Source of the DNA: UBA3210 sp963653535
Lineage (GTDB): Bacteria > Bacillota_I > Bacilli_A > RFN20 > CAG-449
Assembly (NCBI GenBank): GCA_963653535.1
Contig: CAVJWU010000021.1
Location: 1-25,739, forward strand
Length of the DNA: 25,739 nucleotides
Direction of reading: 5' to 3'
The translations under genes and the position numbers were made by a program. Below are positions 1 through 7,974 of this stretch, piece by piece. A model generated the notes under the pieces. It did no database searches. It was not told the origin of the DNA and saw only the letters and a program-made list of their open reading frames with translations. The first letter of the stretch is position 1. Each line of letters begins with the position of its first letter.

Positions 1-30
1 TCCGTAGATAATAATTATAAATTTGACTTT

Positions 31-60
31 AAGTACTACTATGTAGTACTTATTTTTTTT
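31..60 (+). terminator. Rho-independent terminator of an upstream gene outside the window
   Basis: A perfect 9-bp stem (AAGTACTAC, loop TAT, GTAGTACTT) at 31-51 is followed by A and eight T residues. It probably ends a plus-strand gene that lies left of the window, and it isolates the insertion sequence from read-through. Confidence 0.75.
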
Positions 61-90
61 ATATATTTGTCAAATCATTTTTTATTTTTC

Positions 91-119
91 TTGTGTTGTC
101 GTGTGTTGTATGATATCAT
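91..119 (+). promoter_or_regulatory. Candidate transposase promoter
   Basis: TTGTGT (91-96), a 17-base spacer and TATCAT (114-119) resemble a sigma-A promoter. It overlaps the left inverted repeat, an arrangement that would let transposase binding repress its own synthesis. The match is moderate. Confidence 0.35.
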
Positions 120-1963
120 ATTTATATAAATATAAATATGGAGGTTTCTTATGTCTGTCTTTCTTCGTCAACAAAATTTAAAAAAGGGAGTATACCTTTC
201 TTTTGTCGAATCTTTTTATAATTCTAAAACCAAGAATTCTTCTCAAAAAGTAATTCAAAAGATTGGCTATCTTGATGAATTATCTAAAATATATAAAGAT
301 CCTATTACTTATTTCCAAAAAGAAGCTAAAAAATTATCTCAAGAATCTTCTCAAAAATATGAAGATAGTAAAAAAGAAAAAATACCAAGAGTTTGTGCTT
401 ATAAGAATGTTGGTTATTTCTTACCTAAGCATGTTTACAATAAGTTTAAATTTGATGATTGTTTCATGCCTATTAGTTTTAATAAGAAAATTCAATATGA
501 TTTAGAATCTATATTTAGATTCTTAGTATTCTCACAAATTGTTAATCCTTCATCTAAACAATCGGAGTTTAAAACTAAAGACCAATATTTTGAAGATTTT
601 AAATTTAGTGATGATCAGATGTATTCTGCGATTAAGTTAATCGGAGAAAACGAAGACCTGATCAAGGAATATATTTCAATTAGAATGAAAAAAGTAGTTA
701 AAGTTGATACTTCTAAAACATATTTTGATGGAACAAATATTTATTTTGAAATAGATAAAGAAAATGAAGAATTAAAAAGAGGCCCTGAAAAGAATAATCG
801 TCATGACCCTATTTTAGGTATGGGTTTATTAATGGATAAAAACGGATATCCAATTAACTACTCTTTGTTTCCTGGTAATCAATCTGAGCAACCAGAATTA
901 CATAAAAATGTTCAAGATTTAAAGAAAAAGAATGGTATTCAAGGTAGAACTATTATAACCGCGGATAAAGGATTAAATTCAGGAGATAATATGTACAAAG
1001 CTGTTCAAAATGGTGATGGATATGTTATTGGTCAAAAAGTAAGAAATGGTGGTAAAGAAACTATTAAATGGGTATTACAAGATGATGATAATGATCCTTA
1101 CGAAAAAAGATATGATAATAACAATGTTTTAATTTATAAAATTAAAAGTGAAGTTGATGATTACGAAGTAAAAATTACTTCTAAGTTAAATAACCAAAAA
1201 ACAAAAATTACTCTAAGACAAAAAAGAGTTGTATTTTGGTCTAAAGATTACTCAGATAAAGCTAAATATGAACGTGAGAAAATAATTGAACGAGCTAAAC
1301 AAATAATCGCGAATCCTGCAAATTATTTAAAAGCAACAGTTGGTGACGCGGCAAATTATATTAAAGAAATAAAATATGATAACAATGGATTAATAATTGA
1401 AAATTCCGATTTAAGTTTAGATTTAGACGCGATTAAGAAAGCAGAAGAATTAGATGGGTATTATCTAATTGTTACAAGTGAAATAGACCTAAGTAATGAT
1501 CAAATCATTAACATATATCGCGGATTATGGGAAATTGAAGAAACTTTCTCTATTGTTAAAGGAGTTCTTAAGGTAAGACCAGTATTCGCGAAAAGTTTGT
1601 TAGGCATACACGCACATATGTTAGTTTGCTTCACTTCATTATTAATTTTGAGAATACTACAAAAGGAAATTTTATTAAAAGCACTATCACAGGAACAAAT
1701 CACCAATATTCAAAAAGCTAATAAAAGAAAAAAAGCACATCCTATTCATTATAAAAAGATAGTTGAATATCCAATTAAACAAATATGTGCTTTTATACGA
1801 GATTATAATGTATTATGCGTAAATGATGATTTATATTATGTAACTAAATATAATGATTTAATTCCTTTTATCGAAGAAAGATTCTCTATTAATTTAGATA
1901 GAAAAATATTAACTGATGAAGATATAAAAAATATTTTTAATTCAAAACCACAACACACGACAA
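96..1963 (+). mobile_element. IS1634-like (IS4 superfamily) insertion sequence
   Basis: A 14-bp perfect terminal inverted repeat flanks the transposase gene: TTGTCGTGTGTTGT at 96-109 and its reverse complement at 1950-1963. The right repeat lies inside the last codons of the transposase, about 14 bases before its stop ends at 1977, so the element is very compact. I could not find a target-site duplication next to these ends; IS1634 relatives can make long ones. The reading frame is open and carries the DDE residues, so the element may be active. The true outer ends could extend a few bases past the repeat I can match. Confidence 0.75.
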
Positions 1964-1977
1964 AAATACTAGATTAA
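151..1977 (+). CDS. IS1634-family DDE transposase
   Basis: This 608-residue protein catalyses cut-and-paste movement of the insertion sequence that encloses it. The N-terminal start (FLRQQNLKKGVYLSFVES) is typical of IS1634 transposases. The RNase H-like DDE core is visible: D193 in YFDGTNIYFE, D272 in TIITADKGLN, and the glutamate region YRGLWEIEETF at 456-466. An insertion domain of about 180 residues separates the second and third motifs, as in IS4-superfamily enzymes. The length is normal for the family and there is no frameshift, so the enzyme looks intact. GGAGG at 140-144 sets the start at 151. The last codons overlap the right inverted repeat. Base composition resembles the neighbouring genes, so the element is probably adapted to this host or a close relative. 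Confidence 0.93.
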   Translation: MSVFLRQQNLKKGVYLSFVESFYNSKTKNSSQKVIQKIGYLDELSKIYKDPITYFQKEAKKLSQESSQKYEDSKKEKIPRVCAYKNVGYFLPKHVYNKFKFDDCFMPISFNKKIQYDLESIFRFLVFSQIVNPSSKQSEFKTKDQYFEDFKFSDDQMYSAIKLIGENEDLIKEYISIRMKKVVKVDTSKTYFDGTNIYFEIDKENEELKRGPEKNNRHDPILGMGLLMDKNGYPINYSLFPGNQSEQPELHKNVQDLKKKNGIQGRTIITADKGLNSGDNMYKAVQNGDGYVIGQKVRNGGKETIKWVLQDDDNDPYEKRYDNNNVLIYKIKSEVDDYEVKITSKLNNQKTKITLRQKRVVFWSKDYSDKAKYEREKIIERAKQIIANPANYLKATVGDAANYIKEIKYDNNGLIIENSDLSLDLDAIKKAEELDGYYLIVTSEIDLSNDQIINIYRGLWEIEETFSIVKGVLKVRPVFAKSLLGIHAHMLVCFTSLLILRILQKEILLKALSQEQITNIQKANKRKKAHPIHYKKIVEYPIKQICAFIRDYNVLCVNDDLYYVTKYNDLIPFIEERFSINLDRKILTDEDIKNIFNSKPQHTTKILD

Positions 1978-2075
1978 TTTATATATAAATTAAAATTACC
2001 ATTGTAAGATTATTTTACGGAAAACAGGCATTTTAAAGGTGAATGTTTCATAAGTCAAGTTAAAAAAAGACTAAT

Positions 2076-2102
2076 TCTACTCCTAGTAGATATATTCTAC
2101 TA
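2076..2102. promoter_or_regulatory. Upstream operator-like inverted repeats of cysK
   Basis: Two overlapping inverted repeats lie here: TCTACT-CCT-AGTAGA at 2076-2090 and TAGTAGA-TATAT-TCTACTA at 2084-2102. They share the CTAGTAG/TCTACTA unit with the site at 2150-2166 and sit just upstream of the -35 box. They are probably part of a multi-site operator for a cysteine or sulfur regulator. Confidence 0.5.
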
Positions 2103-2120
2103 AACGATTAAATAAATATA

Positions 2121-2149
2121 TTGACAACAATTATTTATATATCTATAAT
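2121..2149 (+). promoter_or_regulatory. Consensus sigma-A promoter of cysK
   Basis: TTGACA (2121-2126), exactly 17 bases, then TATAAT (2144-2149): a perfect vegetative promoter. The transcript would start near 2156, leaving a leader of only about 30 bases, too short for a T-box or SAM riboswitch. Confidence 0.9.
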
Positions 2150-2166
2150 CCTAGTAGAATAGTAGG
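2150..2166. promoter_or_regulatory. Operator candidate at the cysK transcription start
   Basis: CCTAGTAGAATAGTAGG starts directly after the -10 box and is partly symmetric (CCTA-TA---TA-TAGG). The position over the start site is typical of a repressor. The shape resembles sites of Rrf2-family regulators such as IscR or CymR, but naming the regulator is inference. Confidence 0.5.
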
Positions 2167-2187
2167 AATACTATTAAGGAGATTTAT

Positions 2188-3114
2188 ATGGCAATATATC
2201 ATTCAATTACTGAACTAGTTGGAAATACTCCATTATTAGAAATCAGTAACTTTAAAAAAGAAGAACATTTAGAATCTAATTTATTCGCGAAATTAGAATA
2301 TTTTAATCCGGCTGGATCGATTAAAGATCGTATCGCATTAAATATGATTTTAAATGCAGAACAAGAAGGTAAACTCGTTCCTTCTTCTACTATTATTGAA
2401 CCTACTTCTGGAAATACCGGTATTGGTCTTGCTTCCATAGGTAGAGCGAGAGGTTATCGAGTTATCATTGTCATGCCAGAAACAATGTCAGTTGAAAGAA
2501 GAAGATTAATCGCCGCTTACGGGGCAGAACTAGTTTTAACTGAAGGTAGTAAAGGCATGAAAGGGGCAATAGAAAAAGCTAACGAATTACATAAAGAAAT
2601 TCCTAATTCATATATTCCAGGTCAATTTGATAATCCGATTAATCCAGAAACTCATTATAGAACTACCGGAGTAGAAATTTATAATGATTTAGATGGTAAA
2701 GTTGATATCTTAGTTGCAGGTATTGGTACAGGAGGAAGTATCTCGGGAATTGGTAAATATTTAAAAGAGAAGAATCCTAATGTAAAGATTATTGGTATTG
2801 AACCTGCTTCTAGCCCAGTTATTTCAAAAGGTGTATCAGGACCACATAAGATTCAAGGAATTGGTGCAGGCTTTATTCCAAATACATTAAATACATCAAT
2901 TTATGATGAAATTATTACAATTGAAAATGATGATGCATTTACTTATGGCAAACGTTTTGCCCGTAGTGAAGGTATCTTAGTTGGTATTTCTTCTGGTGCA
3001 GCGTTAAAAGGAGCAAGTATAATTGCTCGTAGAGAAGAAAATAAAGGTAAAAACATTGTTGTAATTTTACCTGATAATGGTGATAGATATTTATCAACAC
3101 CATTATTTGATTAA
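2188..3114 (+). CDS. cysK: Cysteine synthase (O-acetylserine sulfhydrylase)
   Basis: This PLP enzyme of fold type II makes cysteine from O-acetylserine and sulfide in the cytoplasm. The family signature PAGSIKDR holds the Schiff-base lysine K46. The substrate loop TSGNTG is at 73-78, the phosphate-binding GTGGS at 180-184 and the cofactor-contacting GISSGAA at 266-272. At 308 residues it has the full usual length. An AAGGAG ribosome binding site precedes the ATG. It has its own consensus promoter and appears monocistronic; its 3' end meets the converging GH105 gene. Palindromes around the promoter suggest repression by a sulfur-status regulator. A cysteine supply fits the many iron-sulfur proteins of this window, although the two loci are far apart. 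No serine acetyltransferase gene lies beside it. A CBS-like or O-phosphoserine-using variant cannot be excluded from sequence alone. Confidence 0.95.
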   Translation: MAIYHSITELVGNTPLLEISNFKKEEHLESNLFAKLEYFNPAGSIKDRIALNMILNAEQEGKLVPSSTIIEPTSGNTGIGLASIGRARGYRVIIVMPETMSVERRRLIAAYGAELVLTEGSKGMKGAIEKANELHKEIPNSYIPGQFDNPINPETHYRTTGVEIYNDLDGKVDILVAGIGTGGSISGIGKYLKEKNPNVKIIGIEPASSPVISKGVSGPHKIQGIGAGFIPNTLNTSIYDEIITIENDDAFTYGKRFARSEGILVGISSGAALKGASIIARREENKGKNIVVILPDNGDRYLSTPLFD

Positions 3115-3115
3115 T

Positions 3116-3138
3116 AAAAAAGGAGTGCATGGCACTCC
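3116..3138 (-). terminator. Terminator of the GH105 gene
   Basis: Stem GGAGTGC/GCACTCC (3122-3138) with a 3-base loop. On the minus strand it is followed by a run of six T residues. On the plus strand the tail is weak, so it mainly serves the minus-strand gene but may also slow transcription leaving cysK. Confidence 0.75.
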
Positions 3139-3140
3139 AA

Positions 3141-4268
3141 TTACTTAATTTTCTTCATTTCAGTATAAGCCATAATTAATGGACCGGTACCTTTTGCATC
3201 GTTTTCAACGATTGGTTCAGAAATGTAATATTCATAACTTCCATCTCTTCTTAAGTTATTTTCTGGTCCTAAACCAGCGACTAAACAAATTCCTCCAAGA
3301 TTAAGATCACCATTTACATTAGTTAAGTATTTTTTGCAAATACCATTGAAGATATCAATACCAACTTGACGATATGATTCATCTAATACTTTTGTTCTTA
3401 CGCCTTTTAAAATCGCATAAGAAATCATTGCTGAACCAGAAGTTTCTAGGTAGTTACCTTCTCTTCCACCGAAGTTAGGAACTTGGTAGAACATATTAGT
3501 TTCTTTATCTTGATATAATAAGATACCTGAAATTGATTCTTTAAATATTTTAATTAAAGCATCTTTTGCTTCTTGATGGTCATTATCGATGTAATTAATG
3601 ACATCAATTAAGCCGACGGTATACCAACCGATTGATCTTAACCAGAAGTTCTTTGATAAGCCGGTTTCTTTATCGGCCCAGAACATTTTTCTAGAAGAAT
3701 CATAACCATGATAATAGAGTTTTTTCTCTTTATCAAACATGATGGAAAAGACATTTTCAAATTGAGAGACGATATCGGAATAATCTTTATTTCCAAAAGT
3801 CGCTACATATCTAGTATAGAAAGGTTGCATCATATATAAGCCATCTAACCATACTTGATTTGGATAAATCTTTTTATGCCAAAAGTTACCTTCTTTTGTA
3901 CGAGGCTGATTCTTAACTTGAGAATAAGATAATTCGATTGCTTTCTTATATTTTTCATTCTTTGTTAAAGCATATAGATCAAATAAAATTTTTGATTCGC
4001 ATACATCATCTGTTGAATATTTAGTTGGGTCATAACCTCTTATTGAACCATCTTCAAATACATAATAGTCGATGAATTTAATAACGAAAGATAAATATTT
4101 TTGATCTTTAGTTTCATCATATAAAGATAATAAGGAAGTCATCATACATCCATCGATATAATTCCATGCAGGCTTTTTGCCTTGTCTAATCGCTTCAATA
4201 TTCCATAATGGCATATCTGGAGATGAAGTCATTAATTTATCAATATACTGATCAATAAGTTTATACAT
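3141..4268 (-). CDS. Glycoside hydrolase family 105, unsaturated rhamnogalacturonyl/galacturonyl hydrolase (YteR/YesR-like)
   Basis: GH105 enzymes hydrate the unsaturated uronic acid at the non-reducing end of oligosaccharides released by pectate or rhamnogalacturonan lyases. The protein has 375 residues, the normal length for the (alpha/alpha)6 barrel. D88 in STDDVCESK and D142 in NQVWLDGLYM correspond to the two catalytic aspartates of Bacillus subtilis YteR (D88 and D143). Other family motifs are PAWNYIDGCMM near 33-43 and FWLRSIGWY near 209-217. There is no signal peptide, so it acts on imported oligomers. AGAGG lies about 10 bases before the ATG. The gene diverges from the B6/GH28 group on the other side of a 137-base gap; together with GH28 it points to use of pectin fragments. 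No sugar transporter is in the window. Confidence 0.9.
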   Translation of the reverse strand: MYKLIDQYIDKLMTSSPDMPLWNIEAIRQGKKPAWNYIDGCMMTSLLSLYDETKDQKYLSFVIKFIDYYVFEDGSIRGYDPTKYSTDDVCESKILFDLYALTKNEKYKKAIELSYSQVKNQPRTKEGNFWHKKIYPNQVWLDGLYMMQPFYTRYVATFGNKDYSDIVSQFENVFSIMFDKEKKLYYHGYDSSRKMFWADKETGLSKNFWLRSIGWYTVGLIDVINYIDNDHQEAKDALIKIFKESISGILLYQDKETNMFYQVPNFGGREGNYLETSGSAMISYAILKGVRTKVLDESYRQVGIDIFNGICKKYLTNVNGDLNLGGICLVAGLGPENNLRRDGSYEYYISEPIVENDAKGTGPLIMAYTEMKKIK

Positions 4269-4405
4269 ATATTATTTACCTCTTTCTTATGTATTTATTA
4301 TATAAGGAAACGAGATTAAATTAAAGGTCAAAATAAAGTAAAAGAATTAAACTAATAGATTATAATATCTGAAATTGATATTATATAAAAAGAAACGGAG
4401 AATTT

Positions 4406-5227
4406 ATGGAAACTAAAAAAGTATTAACTATTCAAGATATTTCTTGCTACGGAGGTTGCTCAATTACAGTAGCCTTACCTATTTTATCTAGCTTTGGCAT
4501 TGAAACTTCTATTTTACCAAGCGCAATTTTATCTACTCATACAGGTGGATTTAAGGGCTGGACTAATTTAGATTTAACAGAAGAAATGCCTAAGATTGTC
4601 GATCATTGGATTAAAGAAGGCATTAAATTTGACGCAATTTATACTGGCTACATCGGTGATACACGTCAATTTGATACCATTTTGAAATGTAAAGAAAAGT
4701 TATTAAAAGAAAATGGATTATTCATTGTTGATCCAGCGATGGCAGATAATGGTAAACTTTACCCAGCATTAAATGATGATATTGTTGAAGGAATGAAAAA
4801 GATTGTTTCAGTCGCAGATTACATTTTACCTAATATTACTGAAGCTTGTTATTTAACTTCAAATCAATATGAAGCGACATTAACTAAAGATTATGTAGCT
4901 AAATTATTAAAAGATTGTTATTCATTAGGAGCAAAAAATGTTATTTTAACTGGAGTTGGTTATTCTGATGAAGAATTAGGTGCATCTAGTTACGATGGTA
5001 AAGTAATAACAACTTTAATGGGTAAAAAGATTAATAAAATGTATCATGGAACCGGAGATGTATTTTCTTCTATCGCGGTTTCTTGCATCATGAATGAACA
5101 ACCATTAAGTGAAGTAATTAAAACAGCCATTTCCTTTACAATAAGTGCAATAAAAGAGACTCTTAGTGATGAAGATCATTTCTATGGAGTTAAATTTGAA
5201 CAAACTTTAAAAAAGAGAAATTTTTAA
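4406..5227 (+). CDS. pdxK: Pyridoxal/pyridoxamine kinase (PfkB/ribokinase-fold)
   Basis: It phosphorylates pyridoxal, pyridoxamine or pyridoxine at the 5' position with ATP, a salvage route to PLP. The 273-residue protein starts with the family signature QDISCYGGCSITVALPIL and STHTGGF, and has VDPAMADNGKLY and the ATP/anion-hole motif HGTGDVFSS (G215-T216-G217-D218), where D218 is the catalytic base. GGAGA precedes the ATG. A TATAAT at 4361-4366 is a candidate -10, but I see no good -35. The yggS gene follows after one base, so the two are coupled. Salvage kinase plus PLP-binding protein suggests reliance on imported B6 vitamers; no de novo PdxS/PdxT genes are seen here. The exact vitamer preference (PdxK or PdxY) cannot be told. 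Confidence 0.88.
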   Translation: METKKVLTIQDISCYGGCSITVALPILSSFGIETSILPSAILSTHTGGFKGWTNLDLTEEMPKIVDHWIKEGIKFDAIYTGYIGDTRQFDTILKCKEKLLKENGLFIVDPAMADNGKLYPALNDDIVEGMKKIVSVADYILPNITEACYLTSNQYEATLTKDYVAKLLKDCYSLGAKNVILTGVGYSDEELGASSYDGKVITTLMGKKINKMYHGTGDVFSSIAVSCIMNEQPLSEVIKTAISFTISAIKETLSDEDHFYGVKFEQTLKKRNF

Positions 5228-5228
5228 T

Positions 5229-5873
5229 ATGTTAAGGGTTGATATTGCTTCATTTTTAAATACGTTACCAAAAGACGTTACTCTTGTAGCTGCGAGTAAA
5301 TATGTTACAAGTACTGATATGAAAGAGTTATTAAAATATAACGTTCATAATTTTGGCGAAAATCGTGTTGAAAGTTTTTTAACTAAGTATGAAGAATTAA
5401 AAAATGAAGATATTACATGGCATTTTATCGGTCATCTACAAAGAAATAAGGCTAGTGAAGTAATTAATAAAATCGATTATTTACATTCTTTAGATTCATT
5501 GAAATTATGTTCTATTATTGAAAATGAAAGAGAAAAGCCTTTAGATTGTTTTATTGAAGTATCAATCAATTTAGAAGAAACTAAAAATGGTGTTCCTTAT
5601 TTAAAGATTGATGAATTTATGGATGAAGTATTAAAATTTAAGAAAGTAAATGTTATTGGCTTTATGATGATGAGCGTCAAACATTCTTCAAAAGAAGAAT
5701 TAATCGAACAATTTTCTTCACTTGTGACTTTAAGAAATAGATTAGAAGAAAAATATAATCGAAAGTTCCCTTATTTATCAATGGGGATGAGCGATGATTA
5801 TTTAGAAGCGATTAAAGCCGGCGCGACTCATATTAGACTTGGAAGGATTCTTTTTGATGGCTATGGATACTAA
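5229..5873 (+). CDS. yggS: PLP homeostasis protein (YggS/PROSC family)
   Basis: PLPBP-family proteins bind PLP without a known catalytic reaction and keep free PLP and vitamer pools balanced. The 214-residue single-domain TIM barrel shows LVAASKYV with the PLP lysine K24, FGENRVE, WHFIGHLQRNK and the C-terminal phosphate-binding run LSMGMSDDYLEAI...ATHIRLGR. There is no alanine racemase C-terminal domain, as expected. It starts one base after the kinase stop with only a weak ribosome binding site, so translational coupling is likely. Its 3' end overlaps the GH28 start by 17 bases. The direct pairing of PLP kinase and PLP-binding protein supports a shared role in vitamin B6 handling. It is shorter than some homologues (about 230 residues) only at the N terminus. 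Confidence 0.93.
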   Translation: MLRVDIASFLNTLPKDVTLVAASKYVTSTDMKELLKYNVHNFGENRVESFLTKYEELKNEDITWHFIGHLQRNKASEVINKIDYLHSLDSLKLCSIIENEREKPLDCFIEVSINLEETKNGVPYLKIDEFMDEVLKFKKVNVIGFMMMSVKHSSKEELIEQFSSLVTLRNRLEEKYNRKFPYLSMGMSDDYLEAIKAGATHIRLGRILFDGYGY

Positions 5874-7161
5874 GGATTTAGTAATTGCAAAAGATGGAAA
5901 AAGCTTAGTTACTGATATTTTACAAAGGGCATTAGATGAATGCTCTTTTAATCATGAAACTTTAGTTATTTCCAAAGGTATATATTTAACTGGTCCATTA
6001 TTTATTAAATCGAATACTACTTTAATTATTAAAGAAGATGCGCTTATTTTAGGAACTACTTCTGAAAAAGAATATAAATTAATTAAAACAAGAGTGGCAG
6101 GAATTGATATGGATTTCTTCCCTGCGATACTTAATGTAATTGATGCTTCTAATGTCACGATAAGAGGCTTAGGAGTAATTAATGGGAATGGCCCATATTG
6201 GTATAAAAAATATTGGGGTGAAGATACTCTTGGAGGAATGAGAAAAAAGTATGATAAAGCTAATTTAAGATGGGCTTGTGATTATGATTGTTTACGTCCA
6301 AGAAATGTTCTTGTACAAAATTCTAGTGCAGTAACTTTAGCTGATTTTACTAGTAAAGATTCAGGCTTTTGGAACGTTCATATCTTATATTCTCATAATG
6401 TTCATATTGATCATATTAAGATAAATTCAGCAAAGAAGAATTCTCCTTCAACTGATGGTATTGATATTGATTCTTCTTATGATGTCTTAATAGAAAATGT
6501 CATTACACATTGTAATGATGATTCTATATGTATTAAATCTGGTAGAGATAGTGATGGAATAAAGAAAAATATACCTTCTCATGATATTATAATTAAAAAC
6601 TGTTCATTATATGAAGGCTTTGGCCTCACATTAGGAAGTGAAGTTTCTGGAGGAATATATAATATCTTCATTGAAAATATATCTTTTTATAATACCGACT
6701 GCGGATTCCGTATTAAATCATCTTCACAAAGAAAAGGTTATATTAAAGATATTTATATAAAGCATTTAAATATGGTTAATGTTAAATATTTATTTAATAT
6801 ATTTGTTAATTGGAATCCATCTTATTCTAAATGTGAATTACCTTCTTCTTATCAAGGTGAAATAAAAGATCATTATAAAAAATTAATTGAACCTACTGAA
6901 GGAAAAAATACTACGATTTCTAATATTGATATTAATGATGTAAAGTCAAGATTTACTGATGATTATAAAGGCATTAATAGAATATTTAATTTAGTCGGAT
7001 TTAATGATTCACCATTACATAGACTAAATTTTGAAAATATGGATATTGAAGCTAAAGAATACGGCGTAATTAGTAATGTTACCCATATGACTATTTCTAA
7101 ATCTAAGATCGATTATCTAGTAGAAATAGATGAAAATAATAATGAATATGATAACCGATAA
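5857..7161 (+). CDS. Glycoside hydrolase family 28 (polygalacturonase/rhamnogalacturonase-like), intracellular
   Basis: GH28 enzymes hydrolyse galacturonic-acid linkages in pectin with a right-handed beta-helix. Of the family's acid residues I see D200 in STDGIDIDSS and D221-D222 in HCNDDSICIKSG, plus R285 and K287 in GFRIKSS. The usual GHG histidine is missing: the aligned segment reads EGFGLTLGSEVSGG with F255. Loss of this histidine is known among rhamnogalacturonan-acting GH28 members, so the substrate may be a rhamnogalacturonan or modified oligomer (inference). There is no signal peptide, so it should cleave imported fragments together with the GH105 enzyme. I chose ATG 5857 (434 residues) because GGAAGG at 5841-5846 sits 10 bases before it; a TTG at 5839 would lie upstream of that site. 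It overlaps yggS by 17 bases and ends at a strong terminator. Confidence 0.88.
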   Translation: MAMDTKDLVIAKDGKSLVTDILQRALDECSFNHETLVISKGIYLTGPLFIKSNTTLIIKEDALILGTTSEKEYKLIKTRVAGIDMDFFPAILNVIDASNVTIRGLGVINGNGPYWYKKYWGEDTLGGMRKKYDKANLRWACDYDCLRPRNVLVQNSSAVTLADFTSKDSGFWNVHILYSHNVHIDHIKINSAKKNSPSTDGIDIDSSYDVLIENVITHCNDDSICIKSGRDSDGIKKNIPSHDIIIKNCSLYEGFGLTLGSEVSGGIYNIFIENISFYNTDCGFRIKSSSQRKGYIKDIYIKHLNMVNVKYLFNIFVNWNPSYSKCELPSSYQGEIKDHYKKLIEPTEGKNTTISNIDINDVKSRFTDDYKGINRIFNLVGFNDSPLHRLNFENMDIEAKEYGVISNVTHMTISKSKIDYLVEIDENNNEYDNR

Positions 7162-7162
7162 A

Positions 7163-7198
7163 AAAAGAAAGTTTACGCTTGTAAACCTTCTTTTTTTT
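7163..7198. terminator. Bidirectional terminator between the GH28 gene and bioY
   Basis: Stem AAGAAAGTTTAC, loop GCTT, GTAAACCTTCTT (one mismatch), with an A run on the left and a T run on the right, so it works on both strands. It overlaps the last codons of bioY (stop at 7173-7175). Confidence 0.85.
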
Positions 7199-7799
7199 CT
7201 ACTTCAATTAATTCTTTTTTGTAATCTATATATGATTTAGGAACAAATTGTTTTAATTTAATAACAAGAATTTCAGATACGACTAATTTAACTAAATCTG
7301 GAATTAAGAATGGTACAACGCATGCTCCTAATGCTGCACCTAATGTATAAGGATTACCCTTACCATTCATTACAATCATAAACCATGTAGTTCCAAATGC
7401 ATAACAAACTAATAAACCGATGATTTCAAATAGAATATTTCCAACAAATCTAATTTGTTTATTAGATTTTCTAAATAAGAATTCTCCTAACCAAATGATT
7501 AATCCCATAAAGATAAATCCAATAATATATCCTCCAGAAGGACCAATTAATTTTGCAGTTGAACCAAAACCTGAGAAGACTGGAACTCCACATAATCCTA
7601 GTAGAATATAAACTAAAACGACCATTGTACCTCTTTTAGATCCAAGTAATCCAAAAATTAAAAATATTGCGAAAGTTTGTAAGGTGACAGGAATTACACC
7701 AACTTGAATACTCATCCAAGAACAAATGGTAAGTATTGCTGTAAACATTGCGATTAACGTAATATCTAGAACAGAATATTTAATAGATTTATTTTTCAT
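7173..7799 (-). CDS. bioY: Biotin transporter substrate-binding membrane protein (BioY, ECF S component)
   Basis: BioY is the membrane S component that captures biotin and is energised by the shared ECF module (EcfA, EcfA', EcfT). I see about six hydrophobic segments and two family signatures: IPVTLQTFAIFL near the N terminus and LIGPSGGYIIGF in the middle. I chose the ATG at 7799 (208 residues), since AGAGG lies 8 bases upstream; an in-frame ATG at 7820 has no ribosome binding site. The C terminus carries about 30 charged cytoplasmic residues. The energising module is not encoded here, and neither are biotin synthesis genes, which fits biotin scavenging. No clear BirA operator is visible upstream. 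Confidence 0.92.
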   Translation of the reverse strand: MKNKSIKYSVLDITLIAMFTAILTICSWMSIQVGVIPVTLQTFAIFLIFGLLGSKRGTMVVLVYILLGLCGVPVFSGFGSTAKLIGPSGGYIIGFIFMGLIIWLGEFLFRKSNKQIRFVGNILFEIIGLLVCYAFGTTWFMIVMNGKGNPYTLGAALGACVVPFLIPDLVKLVVSEILVIKLKQFVPKSYIDYKKELIEVEKKEGLQA

Positions 7800-7903
7800 A
7801 TATTTAACCTCTAATATCATTATATTTAATTTTTAGATAAATTTGTATATTTTTAAATTTAGTTATTATATTAAATTCAAATAAACATATAAAAGGTTAA
7901 TAA

Positions 7904-7958
7904 AAAAGAACTTCAATTATAAATTTAGATGATCAAATTTATTTTATGAAGTTCTTTT
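7904..7958. terminator. Long bidirectional hairpin terminator after the CNNM gene
   Basis: A 12-bp perfect outer stem (AAAAGAACTTCA at 7904-7915, TGAAGTTCTTTT at 7947-7958) encloses a second inner stem (ATAAATTT/AAATTTAT). The outer arms supply A and T runs in both directions. It lies just past the stop of the minus-strand CNNM gene and in front of bioY. Confidence 0.75.
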
Positions 7959-7974
7959 AGTTATGTTTATTTTG

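Noticed and set aside
1978..2075. Remnant of a gene interrupted by the insertion sequence
   Set aside because: All frames have stops within a few codons and nothing matches the sequence left of the element. I see only an AT-rich 20-bp palindrome (1974-1993).
2150..2187. T-box or SAM riboswitch before cysK
   Set aside because: The leader after the predicted start is only about 30 bases, too short for either structure.
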